From the NCBI GenBank assembly GCA_021495925.1, contig JAKEKT010000047.1:210257-274256 (forward strand): a stretch of 64,000 bases of DNA, in the 5' to 3' direction. Position numbers and translations under genes: made by a program. A model generated the notes under the pieces. It saw nothing but the letters and a program-made list of their open reading frames with translations. It searched no databases and was not told the DNA's origin. Origin of the DNA: Diplodia intermedia. Lineage: Eukaryota > Ascomycota > Dothideomycetes > Botryosphaeriales > Botryosphaeriaceae. Position 1 is the stretch's first letter, and every line of letters begins with the position of its first letter. This document shows positions 24,179 to 33,183 of the stretch, piece by piece.

Positions 24179-26061
24179 GAGTGGCCGAGATCAGTGAAGA
24201 GAGGACGTACGGTCGACAGTCAGATATCCACGGAAGCCGACCGACCAAGTCTTATACCATCTCTCCAGGCAGCATGCTACACAAAGCCTCGAGAAGGCGA
24301 AAGTCAGGCAACTTGTGCAGAGGAAAAACTCACTCGTGGCCAATAAAGCTTCCAGGGCCACGATGGCGCCCCGGGTGATGTCCGTAGGACCCGGTAGGGT
24401 ACTGCGATGCACAAGCATGCAGCTACGGCAGCGTGCTTTTGCTTGCCCGTCCACAGCAGCGGCAGGCAGCCATACGGTGCTAGCCACGAGACACTCCGTG
24501 CCGCTGCTCCGCAAACCCAACCGGCCGGGCGGGAACAAAGTCCCTCTAACGTCAGTGGCAACCACCGCATCAAGTTGTCGCGCGAACATGTTAAGTAGTC
24601 CGAGAGTCGCTGTAGACAGCACACGATAGTGCGAACTCTATCGCTGCGGTCAATGCACCGTGGGACTAGCCGCGCTGGGACGCATGCAGACGACTAGCGG
24701 TGTAGATGTACAGCGGCCTTGCTTCGCTTGCGTTTTTTCACATTTGTTTTTCCCTTCAGCGTGGAAGCGACTGCAAACATCTCCTGTCCTGCACGGGCTG
24801 CCGCCTGCTGCCAATGTGGGTCTTCTAGGCTCTGAAACGCTGTCACCATTGCATCAAACCAACGTATGCCAATGACTCCCGTTTCTCGCATCTTGTGTCA
24901 CTATCGCGCTATCAGGAATGGTGAGGCTTGCCCGTCACGCCGGAGAGCTCGGCCGATCCCGCGCCTTGGGATGTGTACGCCTCGGAAATGACTGGATGGC
25001 GAGACCAGGGTGTCAGCCAAGTCGTCTGCACTCCTGGCCCAATGTTTAGGCGGCTTTTGCCCGGGCCGGACTATCAAACCCGCTTTAGCTGAATTATCCT
25101 AGTGTCTTGCGTTAGCTCTGTAAACATCGGAACCAAATAGAGACTAAGTGTCCTCCATTAGCAGCAGGTCGTCTAGACTAGGCAATACTGCTGCCTCGTG
25201 GGTGCTCGTCACGAGTCGCTGCGGCTCGCCCTGAAAATCAACCGCCGGCAGTGTGTGAGAAATACGGGACCGGAGTTCGCCTCATACTGCTAAGTGATTC
25301 ATCTCCAGTGAGCTTCGTGGACTAGAGCTACTGCATATAACCTATAGTCAGCGTCGCACTCACGGTGACGCGGCCATGACGACGAGTAGTCCCAGGACCC
25401 AGTGAGCTGCTTTATCATCATCACAATGACTATCGCACCAGAGCGGACTAGTGCTACTATCCTAGACTTCGTCATCCGTGAAGAGCCTCAAATGGTTCAC
25501 CGAAACACAACCTGGCACTGACCGGTATGTAAGGCGTCCTTCAGGTTTTGGCGAGAACAAGGCTTCAAGGGATCACACGTCTACCGGTCAAGGGTACAGA
25601 TCAGTCGGCCAACAAAAACGCAAGGATCATCAAGCCTTATACAAGGCGAACAGCAACACAGGGTGTCTCGTTTGCCTCTGGAGACTTTCCAGGAGTTTCG
25701 AAATGACCAACAGGTGATTCAGTGAGGCTTTCGTGCAACTCAATCTTCGTGGGCAGTCATCAGCGGCGGCTGAAAGCCAGCTGAAAAAAGACAGGGGGCG
25801 AGTACTTCCATTGGGCGGCACCCAGATTATATTTTTCAGCTCAAGAAGGTCACTGTCTTGAACGCCATCCTCTTGACCGGTCATCTCTGCACCTTCGATT
25901 GGGTCTGACACTGCGGCTGCAAATTCATCATCCCCACTTGCCTTGGCAATTCATTTACTGATATGTGGATGAGATGAGAAGCGGGAGTGTTTTGTGTGCT
26001 CCCTGCCTGATGCGAACTGACACATATCTGGTCCTTTAGCCACTAATCCTTTCATCAAATG
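24179..26061. other. intergenic region, no gene recognised
   Basis: About 1.9 kb between the start of the polyproline protein and the tRNA gene. It should contain the promoter of the former. No frame has recognisable motifs. Confidence 0.5.
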
Positions 26062-26097
26062 GGCCGGTTAGCGCAATGGTAGAGCGTACCCTTCCTA

Positions 26098-26162
26098 ATA
26101 TTACCCATTGCCATTGGTCGCAACCCTAACCGGGTAGGTGATATGTAGGCGTCGTGCCGTCA
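26098..26162 (+). other. canonical anticodon-loop tRNA intron (65 nt)
   Basis: The intron starts after position 37 of the tRNA, the standard place for eukaryotic nuclear tRNA introns. It contains GTAGGTG, which can pair with the CCTA of the anticodon loop as usual for pre-tRNA introns. It would be removed by the tRNA splicing endonuclease. Confidence 0.75.
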
Positions 26163-26182
26163 AGGGTGAGGTTGCGGGTTCG

Positions 26183-26234
26183 GTAAGTTTGATGAACTCA
26201 ATTCTGTCAGTCTGATTTTCTAACATGCGTCCAG
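26183..26234 (+). other. 52-nt spliceosomal-type insertion in the tRNA T-loop
   Basis: The insertion lies between T-loop positions 57 and 58 (TTCG / AGT). It begins GTAAGT, has TTCTAAC 10-16 nt before its end region and ends TCCAG, all standard for the small introns of the protein genes in this window (45-60 nt). It splits the B box and contains a TTTT run that could stop RNA polymerase III. Its precise ends are set by restoring the conserved GGTTCGAGTCC. Confidence 0.75.
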
Positions 26235-26256
26235 AGTCCTGCACCGGTCGAATCTC

Positions 26257-26267
26257 TTTTTTTTTTT
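26257..26267 (+). terminator. RNA polymerase III terminator
   Basis: A run of 11 T begins 7 nt after the tRNA discriminator base, followed by a second run of 9 T at 26,270-26,278. This is the expected terminator of the tRNA gene. Confidence 0.85.
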
Positions 26268-27166
26268 ACTTTTTTTTTCCAAAAATGTATGCTAAAGTTT
26301 GGGTTTACCTCATGTGAAAGAGAGCCAGCGGCTGATCAGGAAGGAGTTGTGAAATGGAGCTAACTTGATACGGATAATAGCCTCTCAGCGCATTCTCTTG
26401 ATCACAAACACTTACTGTCTCCATGTGTACCACTTCAAAGAAAGCGTAGGTACCGGAAAGGGTAGCGCAATGAGTTACATACGACGGGCCATTTCTGCGG
26501 ATAGTTTACGCATATCACTGGACACATAACACAATCCACCTTCGGATAAATGCTGTTGTTTACTCTAGTGTCACGGAAACTTCCAGCCTGATGCGCAACA
26601 ACTCTATGGAAAAGAGCATCCAGACAAGAGATTCAACTACCTCGACCTTGTTGTAACGTCAAGTGAACTGACCTCGTAGCCGTCATACATCGTCAACTAT
26701 ATCACACATCTGCATTACACGGCCTGAAACCTGTTGCAAAGTCTATCACAACGAATACAACCTTTAACCACCAGCCCCCCTAAAGCGTACGGGCTCGACC
26801 CAGCAGTCCCGACCAATAGAGAGATAAAGAAAAAGAAGAAGAAAAAAGGTTCCCTACGCTCTTGAGAATCCATAGCAGAGCGCATAGGGAAAATGTCAGT
26901 TGAAAAGGGGGGTCTTTGGAAGATGAAAGATATGATTCCCATGAGGAGTTGACCATCAATGCGACACAACTCCTTCCTCTCTCGATTGTTGCTGAGCATT
27001 CCATAGCTGCCGGGGCGAACCAACCCGACACTTCAACCACCGTCCCGCCAAACACCGTTTGTGGTGACCAACCAAATTTTGCTGAGAAAACACATGTCGG
27101 GAACCGAACTTGGAGGTGAAACGTAAAAAGGCGTGCACGCGTATTGACTAACGAAGTGCGGGTAAT
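26268..27166. other. intergenic region, no gene recognised
   Basis: About 0.9 kb between the tRNA terminator and the 3' end of the Glo3 gene. No supported feature. Confidence 0.5.
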
Positions 27167-28943
27167 TTAGCTGTTGAGGTAGTTGCGAATGGCGCCTGTT
27201 GAAGTAATGACATATGAGTAAGCCGCAATTCCATCGATGACGCGCTGCAACAGAGCATGGTTCAATGCGTTGGGGAAACTCACCCTGCAACCTCGTCGCG
27301 CCCTCGCCCAACAGGTTCGATAGGTTGTCGAGGTCGTCGCCTGCAGTAATTCCGAACTTCCGCACGAAATCCTTAGCCGCGTTCTCGAGATCACCATAGT
27401 CTTCACCAGCCGGACCATCTTCTTCAGGCCGTCCGAAGTATGCGTTGCTGCTGATGGAAGTCGCTCCCTCGAAGCCTTGAAGGCGGGTCTTGGCCTCGTT
27501 CTGTGCAGAGGGGTCGAAGCTGCCGCGGCCGAAGAACTCGTCAGATGAGATACCCTTCTGCGTGCCAAACTTTTGACGAGCGAAGCGTTCGGAATCTACG
27601 ATAGGAGGGAATTGTTAGCCCCGATTCCTCACAGCTCGCAAAAAAGGTCAGCATCTCTCGGAACGTACCATCGTCGGTCGCCCGGCTTGTAGAGCCGAAA
27701 CCGCCCATTTTCTTAGGCGCAGCAGCAGGCTTGCTGGAACCAACCTGACCGAAGCCCAGTCTTGCAACACCCATGCCCAAACGCTCGACATCACCGCTGT
27801 TGCGATCCTTGCTGGTGGAGCCAAACCCGCCGCGCGGACTCACGGGAGTCGGGCTGACGATGTTGGCGCGGCTTTCGGCTTCCTTGACCTTCGCAGCCTC
27901 CTCCGCAGCTGCGCGCTCGGCTTCAGCATCGTATCCCAGCTTCTCAATGCGCTCGGCTTCCTCCTTCGCCTTGCGCTCCATCTCCTCGAAATCAAGACCG
28001 TCTCCGCCACCGGCCACGACCTTCTTTGCTCCCAGACCCTTCTTCTTTGCGCCGAGGATGTTGGCCTTGGGCTTCGCCGTGGTGGCAGTCTTGCTGCGGA
28101 TGGCAGATGCAGGAACAGCGCGGGGAGCGGCAGGTGCGGAGTCGGTGCCGGCGGAGAGCGGCGACTTGGAGCGGGCGGTTCCATTGCCGTTGGAGGAAGC
28201 ATTGAGGAAAGGCGAGGCGGTGCGGCTGCCGGTGGCGGGGGTGCCGGTGCGCGAGGGAGGGTTGCTGGGGCGCTTGATGGTGGGTTTGTCCCAGGACGAG
28301 AAGAAATCGTCCTCATCGCCGGCGGGAGTGTTGGAGCCAGAGGTTTCCACGTCGGGCACGTCGGTGATAGCGACCTCGTCGGGAAATCTGGCTGATCAGC
28401 ACCCATTGAAAGGGAGTAGGCAGGGATAGCGGGAGCATACTGTTTCTTGTCCAGAGCGACCCTCCTGGCCAACTCCTCCTTGTACTTTGTGGCGGCGTTG
28501 GAGCTGTACTTGGCCTTGGGGTCCTTGCTGTTCAGGGCGGCGGTGCCGCCGTGGCTCTGGAAGTACTTGGTGGCCGACTCGTTGCCGCCAACCTTCATGA
28601 GGCGGAGTTGGTCCCATTGCCAGACTGCAGCAGTGTCAGCGGGGCGGGAGGGGCATTGGGACGGGTGGGCATACTGTCGAGGTTGGTGGAGCGCACAAAG
28701 GAGATGTGCACGCCCATGTTACGGTGGTTGGCGGAGCAGTCGAGGCACAGGTAGATGCCAAAGGGCACCGACGACCAGGTGGGGTTCTTGGCTCCGCAGT
28801 CGAAGCATATCTGGATCGCAGAGCCGCAGTCAGCAGAAAGCGCATGGAGGTGCGGGCGCAGAACAGGGGCGGCGGACCTTGTTGGCGGGCTTGGTCTTGA
28901 GCTTCTCGAATATCTTCTGCGACTCCTGCTTGGTGGCCGCCAT
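27167..28943 (-). CDS. GLO3: ArfGAP, Glo3 (ArfGAP2/3) type
   Basis: GTPase-activating protein for Arf1 on COPI vesicles, acting in Golgi-to-ER retrograde transport. Six exons on the minus strand, 28943-28878, 28810-28675, 28624-28441, 28387-27669, 27595-27284 and 27195-27167, give 481 residues. The ArfGAP zinc finger is complete: C24-x2-C27-x16-C44-x2-C47, with the catalytic Arg in [15 protein letters not shown] (R52). The middle is Ser/Pro/Ala-rich and disordered, with a Lys/Glu-rich helix near [23 protein letters not shown]. The C-terminal Glo3 motif repeats [10 protein letters not shown] and [10 protein letters not shown] distinguish it from Gcs1. The last coding exon is only 29 nt and encodes AIRNYLNS. 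The junction exon 2/3 gives LDIWQWDQLR, where relatives usually have Gln or Ser instead of Ile. Divergent from the MAPEG-like gene, 659 bp apart. Confidence 0.95.
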
Positions 28944-29602
28944 GGCTGCTGGATGCGCGGGCTGCGCGGGCGGATTTTCGGGGGTCGGGGCGTGCGGTGC
29001 TGAGTGCGGGGCGCGGAGAGGCGATGTGGATGGATGGGTTCGATGGTGGTCTGCAGGCGATGCCCTGGTGTTCAGCCCGACGGACGGGGCTCGGCCGCAC
29101 CCTGGCCGCCGCGCCTGGGAAGCCGCAAAGTGTCATGAATGATCCACAGCTCTGCACGTGATTGGCCCGTCCACGCAGTCCTCTTCGATGGACTCCCACA
29201 CGCACCATCATCTAGGTCGTTCGTGCTCGGCTGGATGGTGTTGACGTCCCTCGAGCCTTGCCAGGCGTCACGCATTCTGTTGGTTCTCGCAGCGAGCAGC
29301 AGGTAGCATCAGGCCACCGTTGGTTTACTGCCCCCGCTGCTCCCTTCCGCTGCGGAAGAGACCCGCTTCCTTCCTTCCTGGTCTGTAACCAACCACTACT
29401 TCTGTCAGCAGGACGATCCTGCCGTCGGGCGAAGTCGTTCCGATTGCGGCGGCAGGGCGGTAGCATTATGACGTACTGGGGTCTGACTGCATGCGTATAA
29501 GTAATAACATCTTGTCGACCGCCGCGTCGTCCCCAAGCTGAACCTCCATTTGACAAACCAACCCGTCAATTCGACCGCTGACACGTCTTGTTGTCGTCCG
29601 CC
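28944..29602. promoter_or_regulatory. shared divergent promoter region, GLO3 / MAPEG-like gene
   Basis: 659 bp separate the divergent starts of the Glo3 gene (minus) and the MAPEG-like gene (plus). It must contain both promoters and leaders. No specific sites recognised. Confidence 0.5.
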
Positions 29603-30161
29603 ATGTCAACGTCCGCTACCACAGGCCTCTTCTCCACCCTCAGGCCCTTGGGTCTGCCTCCGACGCCAATCCTGTCGGTCTTCCTGACCTACGCCATCAA
29701 TGTCGTCGCGACGCCTCGCATGTACTATTCCAGCAAGCTGCTGGGTGAGAACAACCAGGACCCCGCATCTCTGATCGCCCGCGCCGTGCACGAAAAGGGC
29801 GCTGTCAGCCATGAGCAGCGCCAAAAGATCATTCGCTCCAAAGCCGCCGCCGCGAACCTGACTGAGGCCATGCCACTGTACCTCGTCGCCACCTTGGTTG
29901 GATGGCTCGGCGGTGTCTCGCCCGAGCTTCAGAACACTTACCATGCCGTCTGGTTCCTCTCCCGCGTCGGCTACAAATGGGCCTATCTAAATGCAAAGGG
30001 CGAGGCACGATCCGCCTGCCAGTATGTCCAACCCCTCCGCCCCCCAAAAGAATACACACGCTGACACCGCCTTCAGTATGTTGTCTACAATCGCAACCCT
30101 CTCCATGCTCTACGTTGGCGGCAATGCTCTTCACGCCAAGACTGCCCTCTTCACAGCATGA
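29603..30161 (+). CDS. MAPEG-family membrane protein
   Basis: Two exons, 29603-30021 and 30077-30161, give 167 residues. The protein is predicted to have four membrane segments: PILSVFLTYAINVVA, AMPLYLVATLVGWLGGV, AVWFLSRVGYKWAYL and MLSTIATLSMLYVGGNAL. RKxxxANLTEAMPLYL and the R-x-x-Y pattern near FLSRVGYKWAY fit the MAPEG fold (membrane-associated proteins in eicosanoid and glutathione metabolism). Fungal members are mostly uncharacterised and sit in the ER or other inner membranes; some act as glutathione transferases. The intron has donor GTATGT and acceptor TTCAG and joins SAC to HMLS. An upstream in-frame non-ATG extension is possible but ATG at 29603 has a good context (CCGCCATG). Substrate is unknown. 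Confidence 0.85.
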
Positions 30162-30646
30162 GCTTTGGCCTCTTCCATGACATGTTAATATCAACCAATG
30201 CGGCAGTACCATCTCAGTTTCAATTCGTTAGCAGTAGGAAACCCGAAACTCTTCTCCCTCGGTGTAGTCGCTTTTGCGGATCTGTACAAATATTGCCTAT
30301 CGCGACACTTCTTTTTGTGAGCGCACATGCTTCTGCCCTACGCGCGATCAAAGCTATGAGAAAGTCACAAACTATGAACACGGTGGGTTGCAAGGGATTC
30401 AATCCTTCTAAGGGTCGTCTAGGCAAATATGCAGACGTAGATGCGAGTTTATTACAACAGTACAAACACGTTCACAACTGATCCAATCGCCCACGTAAGG
30501 AGTGTACAATACGGAGAGCCGTAACAGCAACATGAGAGTACCGGAAATCTCCGTTGATCAAAGAAATCGTGAGTTTAGCAAATGACTGACACCCTCACAC
30601 TCAAAGGGCTTCACATCAACCACTTCCTTCACTGATCTTGCCCCTG
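30162..30646. other. convergent intergenic region
   Basis: 485 bp between the 3' ends of the MAPEG-like and glycosyltransferase-like genes. It contains the weak third copy of a dispersed repeat near 30,430-30,475 (GACGTAGATGCGAG core). No gene. Confidence 0.45.
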
Positions 30647-32296
30647 TCATCCCAAATACCACTCCCCACTGCTCGCTCTCTGCACCCATCTCTGGTTCAT
30701 TGTTGCCTTGTCATCGCCTCCTACTCCCCTCTTCCCCACTACGGGCTCCACCGCTACATCCTCCTGCGGAGGCGTCGGAGGATATTCACTCTTCCATTCA
30801 TCCTCCAACTTCACACCACCTAAGTTGCAATCCAGCGTCCCCCACTTCTTGGTGTAGAGATCGCGACCGTAGCCCGCCGTCTCCCACCAGGCCTTCTGGA
30901 AGCCGCGAGGATCGTACGTCCACGGTTCCCCCTTGCCGCCCTTCTGCACATCCTGCCACGTATTGCGGCCCGAGGCGTACTTCCGATCTTGCAGGTCCTG
31001 GAAAGTGCGGACGAGGGCTTGGTAGCGGGGTGAGTTGGGTGAGTTGTCGGGGTCGTCCAGCAGATGGGGCTCAGGAAGATCGAGGTACTCGGCAGTGGTG
31101 GTCATATTGGGGTTCTCCTTGGCCGCTAGCTCAATGCGGTACCGCTCGAGTTGGGCATCGGCCGCGCTTGCGTTTTTGAGCGCAAGACTCGCGCGCGGGA
31201 AGAAGAGGGTTTCCAGCTTCTCCCCGGTCGGATCATCGCGGGCGGCAACGGCCTGGTCGGCGACGTCGAAGATGCGGCCGGCGGAGACCGAGTCTTTCGT
31301 GTAGCCGTGGAAGAGGATGCGGGCATAGGCGTCGCAGTCGGTGTTGTAATAAGGGACGAATGTGTCCCAGGAGCCGATACGGCGCCACGCAGCAACGTTG
31401 ATGAGGGCCAGGTTATCGAACTCGAAGAATTTGATCGCCCACGCGCCCGTTGTGTTGCGCATCTCGCGCGGCGACGCGGACCAGGTGATGTTGGGGTAGC
31501 TTGGATGGGGAAGCGTGGCGTCGTTAAGGACGTCGAGGGCGCGGGAGTAGAAGGACTTGTAGGGAACGGTGACTTCGTCAGACAACACGCCAACGTCCAT
31601 GTGCGACCAGAAGAAGTAAGGCCATCCCTCGGCGATGGCCAGGCGCAGCAGAAGGTTTTGCAGCTGTGCGAAGTTGAGAAGTGTTGAGGCCTGCATGATG
31701 GAGACGCCGTAACGCGCGCGGTATAGGTCGTAGTCGATGAAGAAGGGGTTCTCGCGCGATAGCTGCCCGCGCGGGTTTGCGTCCATTGTGCCCGTGTTGT
31801 CCACAATGATGATGTCTGACCGTGGCCAGCCTGCCGCTATCCAGCCCAGCACCGCTTGCCGCAGCATATTGTTGTTGCGGGTAAAAGGGATGAAGAGAGG
31901 TGTGCGCGGTCGCTCTGCCGGCGGGTGGTTGAAGGGTGCTACCTGCGGATGGAAGTTGGTACCGATTGGGGGGTAATAGAACTTGCTCGCGTCTTCCTGG
32001 CTGCCGAATATGGGACCAAATGCTTCGCCATCTGCCTCATCTTCTCCGGGGTGGGGATCCCAAGTATTGAGGACGTGGACGTCGACGTGTCTTGTGTAGT
32101 GAATGACTGGTAGGAAAAGAAGAATGGAAAACCACGCAACAGCAAGATAACAGAGAAATCTATGTTTGGAGCCAGAAGGCTGGTCTGCTGGCTTCTCGGT
32201 TGGCGGAGGCTGCTCGTTGGAGTCTTCGCTTTCGGGTAATTGCGAATAAACCTGCTTGGGGTGAGAAGCCTCGAAAAAAGCATCGAAGAAGGCCAT
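30647..32296 (-). CDS. type II membrane glycosyltransferase-like protein
   Basis: Single-exon gene, 549 residues. A short cytosolic N-terminus is followed by one hydrophobic helix, RFLCYLAVAWFSILLFLPV (about residues 46-64), then a lumenal domain, the layout of Golgi glycosyltransferases. The catalytic-looking part has FIPFTRNNNMLRQAVLGWIAAGW, DIIIVDNTGT, an NFAQLQNLLLRLAIAEGW helix and FFWSHMDVGVL, where the D-x-G after a His/Met replaces a classical DxD. This is the GT-A/GT2-like pattern seen in uncharacterised fungal families. Further conserved-looking pieces are INVAAWRRIGSWDTFVPYYNTDCDAYARIL and WWETAGYGRDLYTKKWGTLDCNLGG. Several N-x-S/T sites fit a lumenal location. Donor and acceptor are unknown. 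It is divergent from EED, 887 bp apart. Confidence 0.75.
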   Translation of the reverse strand: MAFFDAFFEASHPKQVYSQLPESEDSNEQPPPTEKPADQPSGSKHRFLCYLAVAWFSILLFLPVIHYTRHVDVHVLNTWDPHPGEDEADGEAFGPIFGSQEDASKFYYPPIGTNFHPQVAPFNHPPAERPRTPLFIPFTRNNNMLRQAVLGWIAAGWPRSDIIIVDNTGTMDANPRGQLSRENPFFIDYDLYRARYGVSIMQASTLLNFAQLQNLLLRLAIAEGWPYFFWSHMDVGVLSDEVTVPYKSFYSRALDVLNDATLPHPSYPNITWSASPREMRNTTGAWAIKFFEFDNLALINVAAWRRIGSWDTFVPYYNTDCDAYARILFHGYTKDSVSAGRIFDVADQAVAARDDPTGEKLETLFFPRASLALKNASAADAQLERYRIELAAKENPNMTTTAEYLDLPEPHLLDDPDNSPNSPRYQALVRTFQDLQDRKYASGRNTWQDVQKGGKGEPWTYDPRGFQKAWWETAGYGRDLYTKKWGTLDCNLGGVKLEDEWKSEYPPTPPQEDVAVEPVVGKRGVGGDDKATMNQRWVQRASSGEWYLG

Positions 32297-33183
32297 CCTG
32301 GCCTACAAGAATGCTAGGACTGTCACAACAGCCGGAAAATCTGCGAAAACAGCGGGAAGTTTGGGTTATGGCAGCTCACGAGCGAGCCAAAGGCGCACCG
32401 CCGTAAATATGTCAAGGGGAAGTGGGCGGTAGCACGACTGTGTAACGTGGTGTTAAAGATCAAGCATTCCCCTTCGACTTGGTCAATTGGCATATTGGCG
32501 TGAAACGGCTGTCTCTTTGAGCTTTAGCGCCCTTGCTGTCAGGATGGACAATCATGTCAAATGCCATCATTCCGGCCTCGTTCAGAAGCAGGTCCAAGGG
32601 CTGAAGAATGTAGGACCTGCGGCTTACACGAGGCCTTGTGGATATATTTGCGTAACGATTGGGCAGAATCTAGCTGAGGAGATGCGTGCGACGTTTGGTG
32701 TTTGGGTATTTGTGAAAGAGCTGCGGTGAGCCGCGAGGGTCAGGCGAGCAGGCAGTTTGCTGAAATGGTTGGTATTACGTGTCATGGTTAATTTCGGGGA
32801 CGGGGCCGTGGCATGGCATGGCATCAAAGCCAAGTCGGTAAGGGCGACGGAAGCAATGTCACGGGGCTCAACGTTCGCAAAGAAGGGTCGGGTCGGGGGG
32901 TTTGATGAAGAAGTGGAAGTGAGGTGAGAGGAGAGGTGAGAGGAGACGGGTGGAAGGCGCGCCCGGCGGTGGCGGTCAGGCAGCTTTAGCCGGAAGCGGC
33001 TCGCTTAAACTTTGCGTCCATCGCGCCCGACAAACACGGCGGCCAACCAGCCAACAACACCCGCGACGCGCCATATCAGACTGTCGCGTAGACTAGTGCC
33101 GTCATGGTCGCGAGCGAGCAAGCGCCTGCCACAAATTAGACTTGGGACGCGATAACGTGTCAGCCGCGGCCCGCGCCTTCACA
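32297..33183. promoter_or_regulatory. shared divergent promoter region, glycosyltransferase / EED
   Basis: 887 bp between divergent start codons. It contains GC-rich stretches, a GAGGTGAGAGGAGAGGTGAGAG purine run near 32,920-32,946 written here only in outline, and a TGGCATGGCATGGCATC short repeat at about 32,808-32,824. Both promoters must lie here; no factor sites are assigned. Confidence 0.45.

Larger units (their letters stand above)
26062..26250 (+). tRNA. tRNA-Arg(CCU) with anticodon intron and a second T-loop insertion
   Basis: Joining 26,062-26,097, 26,163-26,182 and 26,235-26,250 gives a 72-nt tRNA. Acceptor GGCCGGT (26,062-26,068) pairs fully with ACCGGTC (26,243-26,249), one G-U. 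D arm is GCGC/GAGC (71-74, 82-85), with one mismatch. Anticodon stem TACCC (87-91) pairs with GGGTG (164-168). The loop TTCCTA plus A163 carries anticodon CCT at 26,094-26,096, for Arg AGG codons. Variable loop is AGGTT. T stem GCGGG (174-178) pairs with CCTGC (238-242), and the T loop is TTCG joined to AGT. Discriminator is G26250. The A box TAGCGCAATGG is intact at 26,069-26,079. The B box GGTTCGAGTCC exists only after removal of the second insertion. All stems are sound, so the gene is either functional with unusual processing or was disrupted recently. Confidence 0.85.

Noticed and set aside
30388..30411. GGATTCAATCC as a tRNA T arm
   Set aside because: The small hairpin exists but no A box or acceptor stem can be found.
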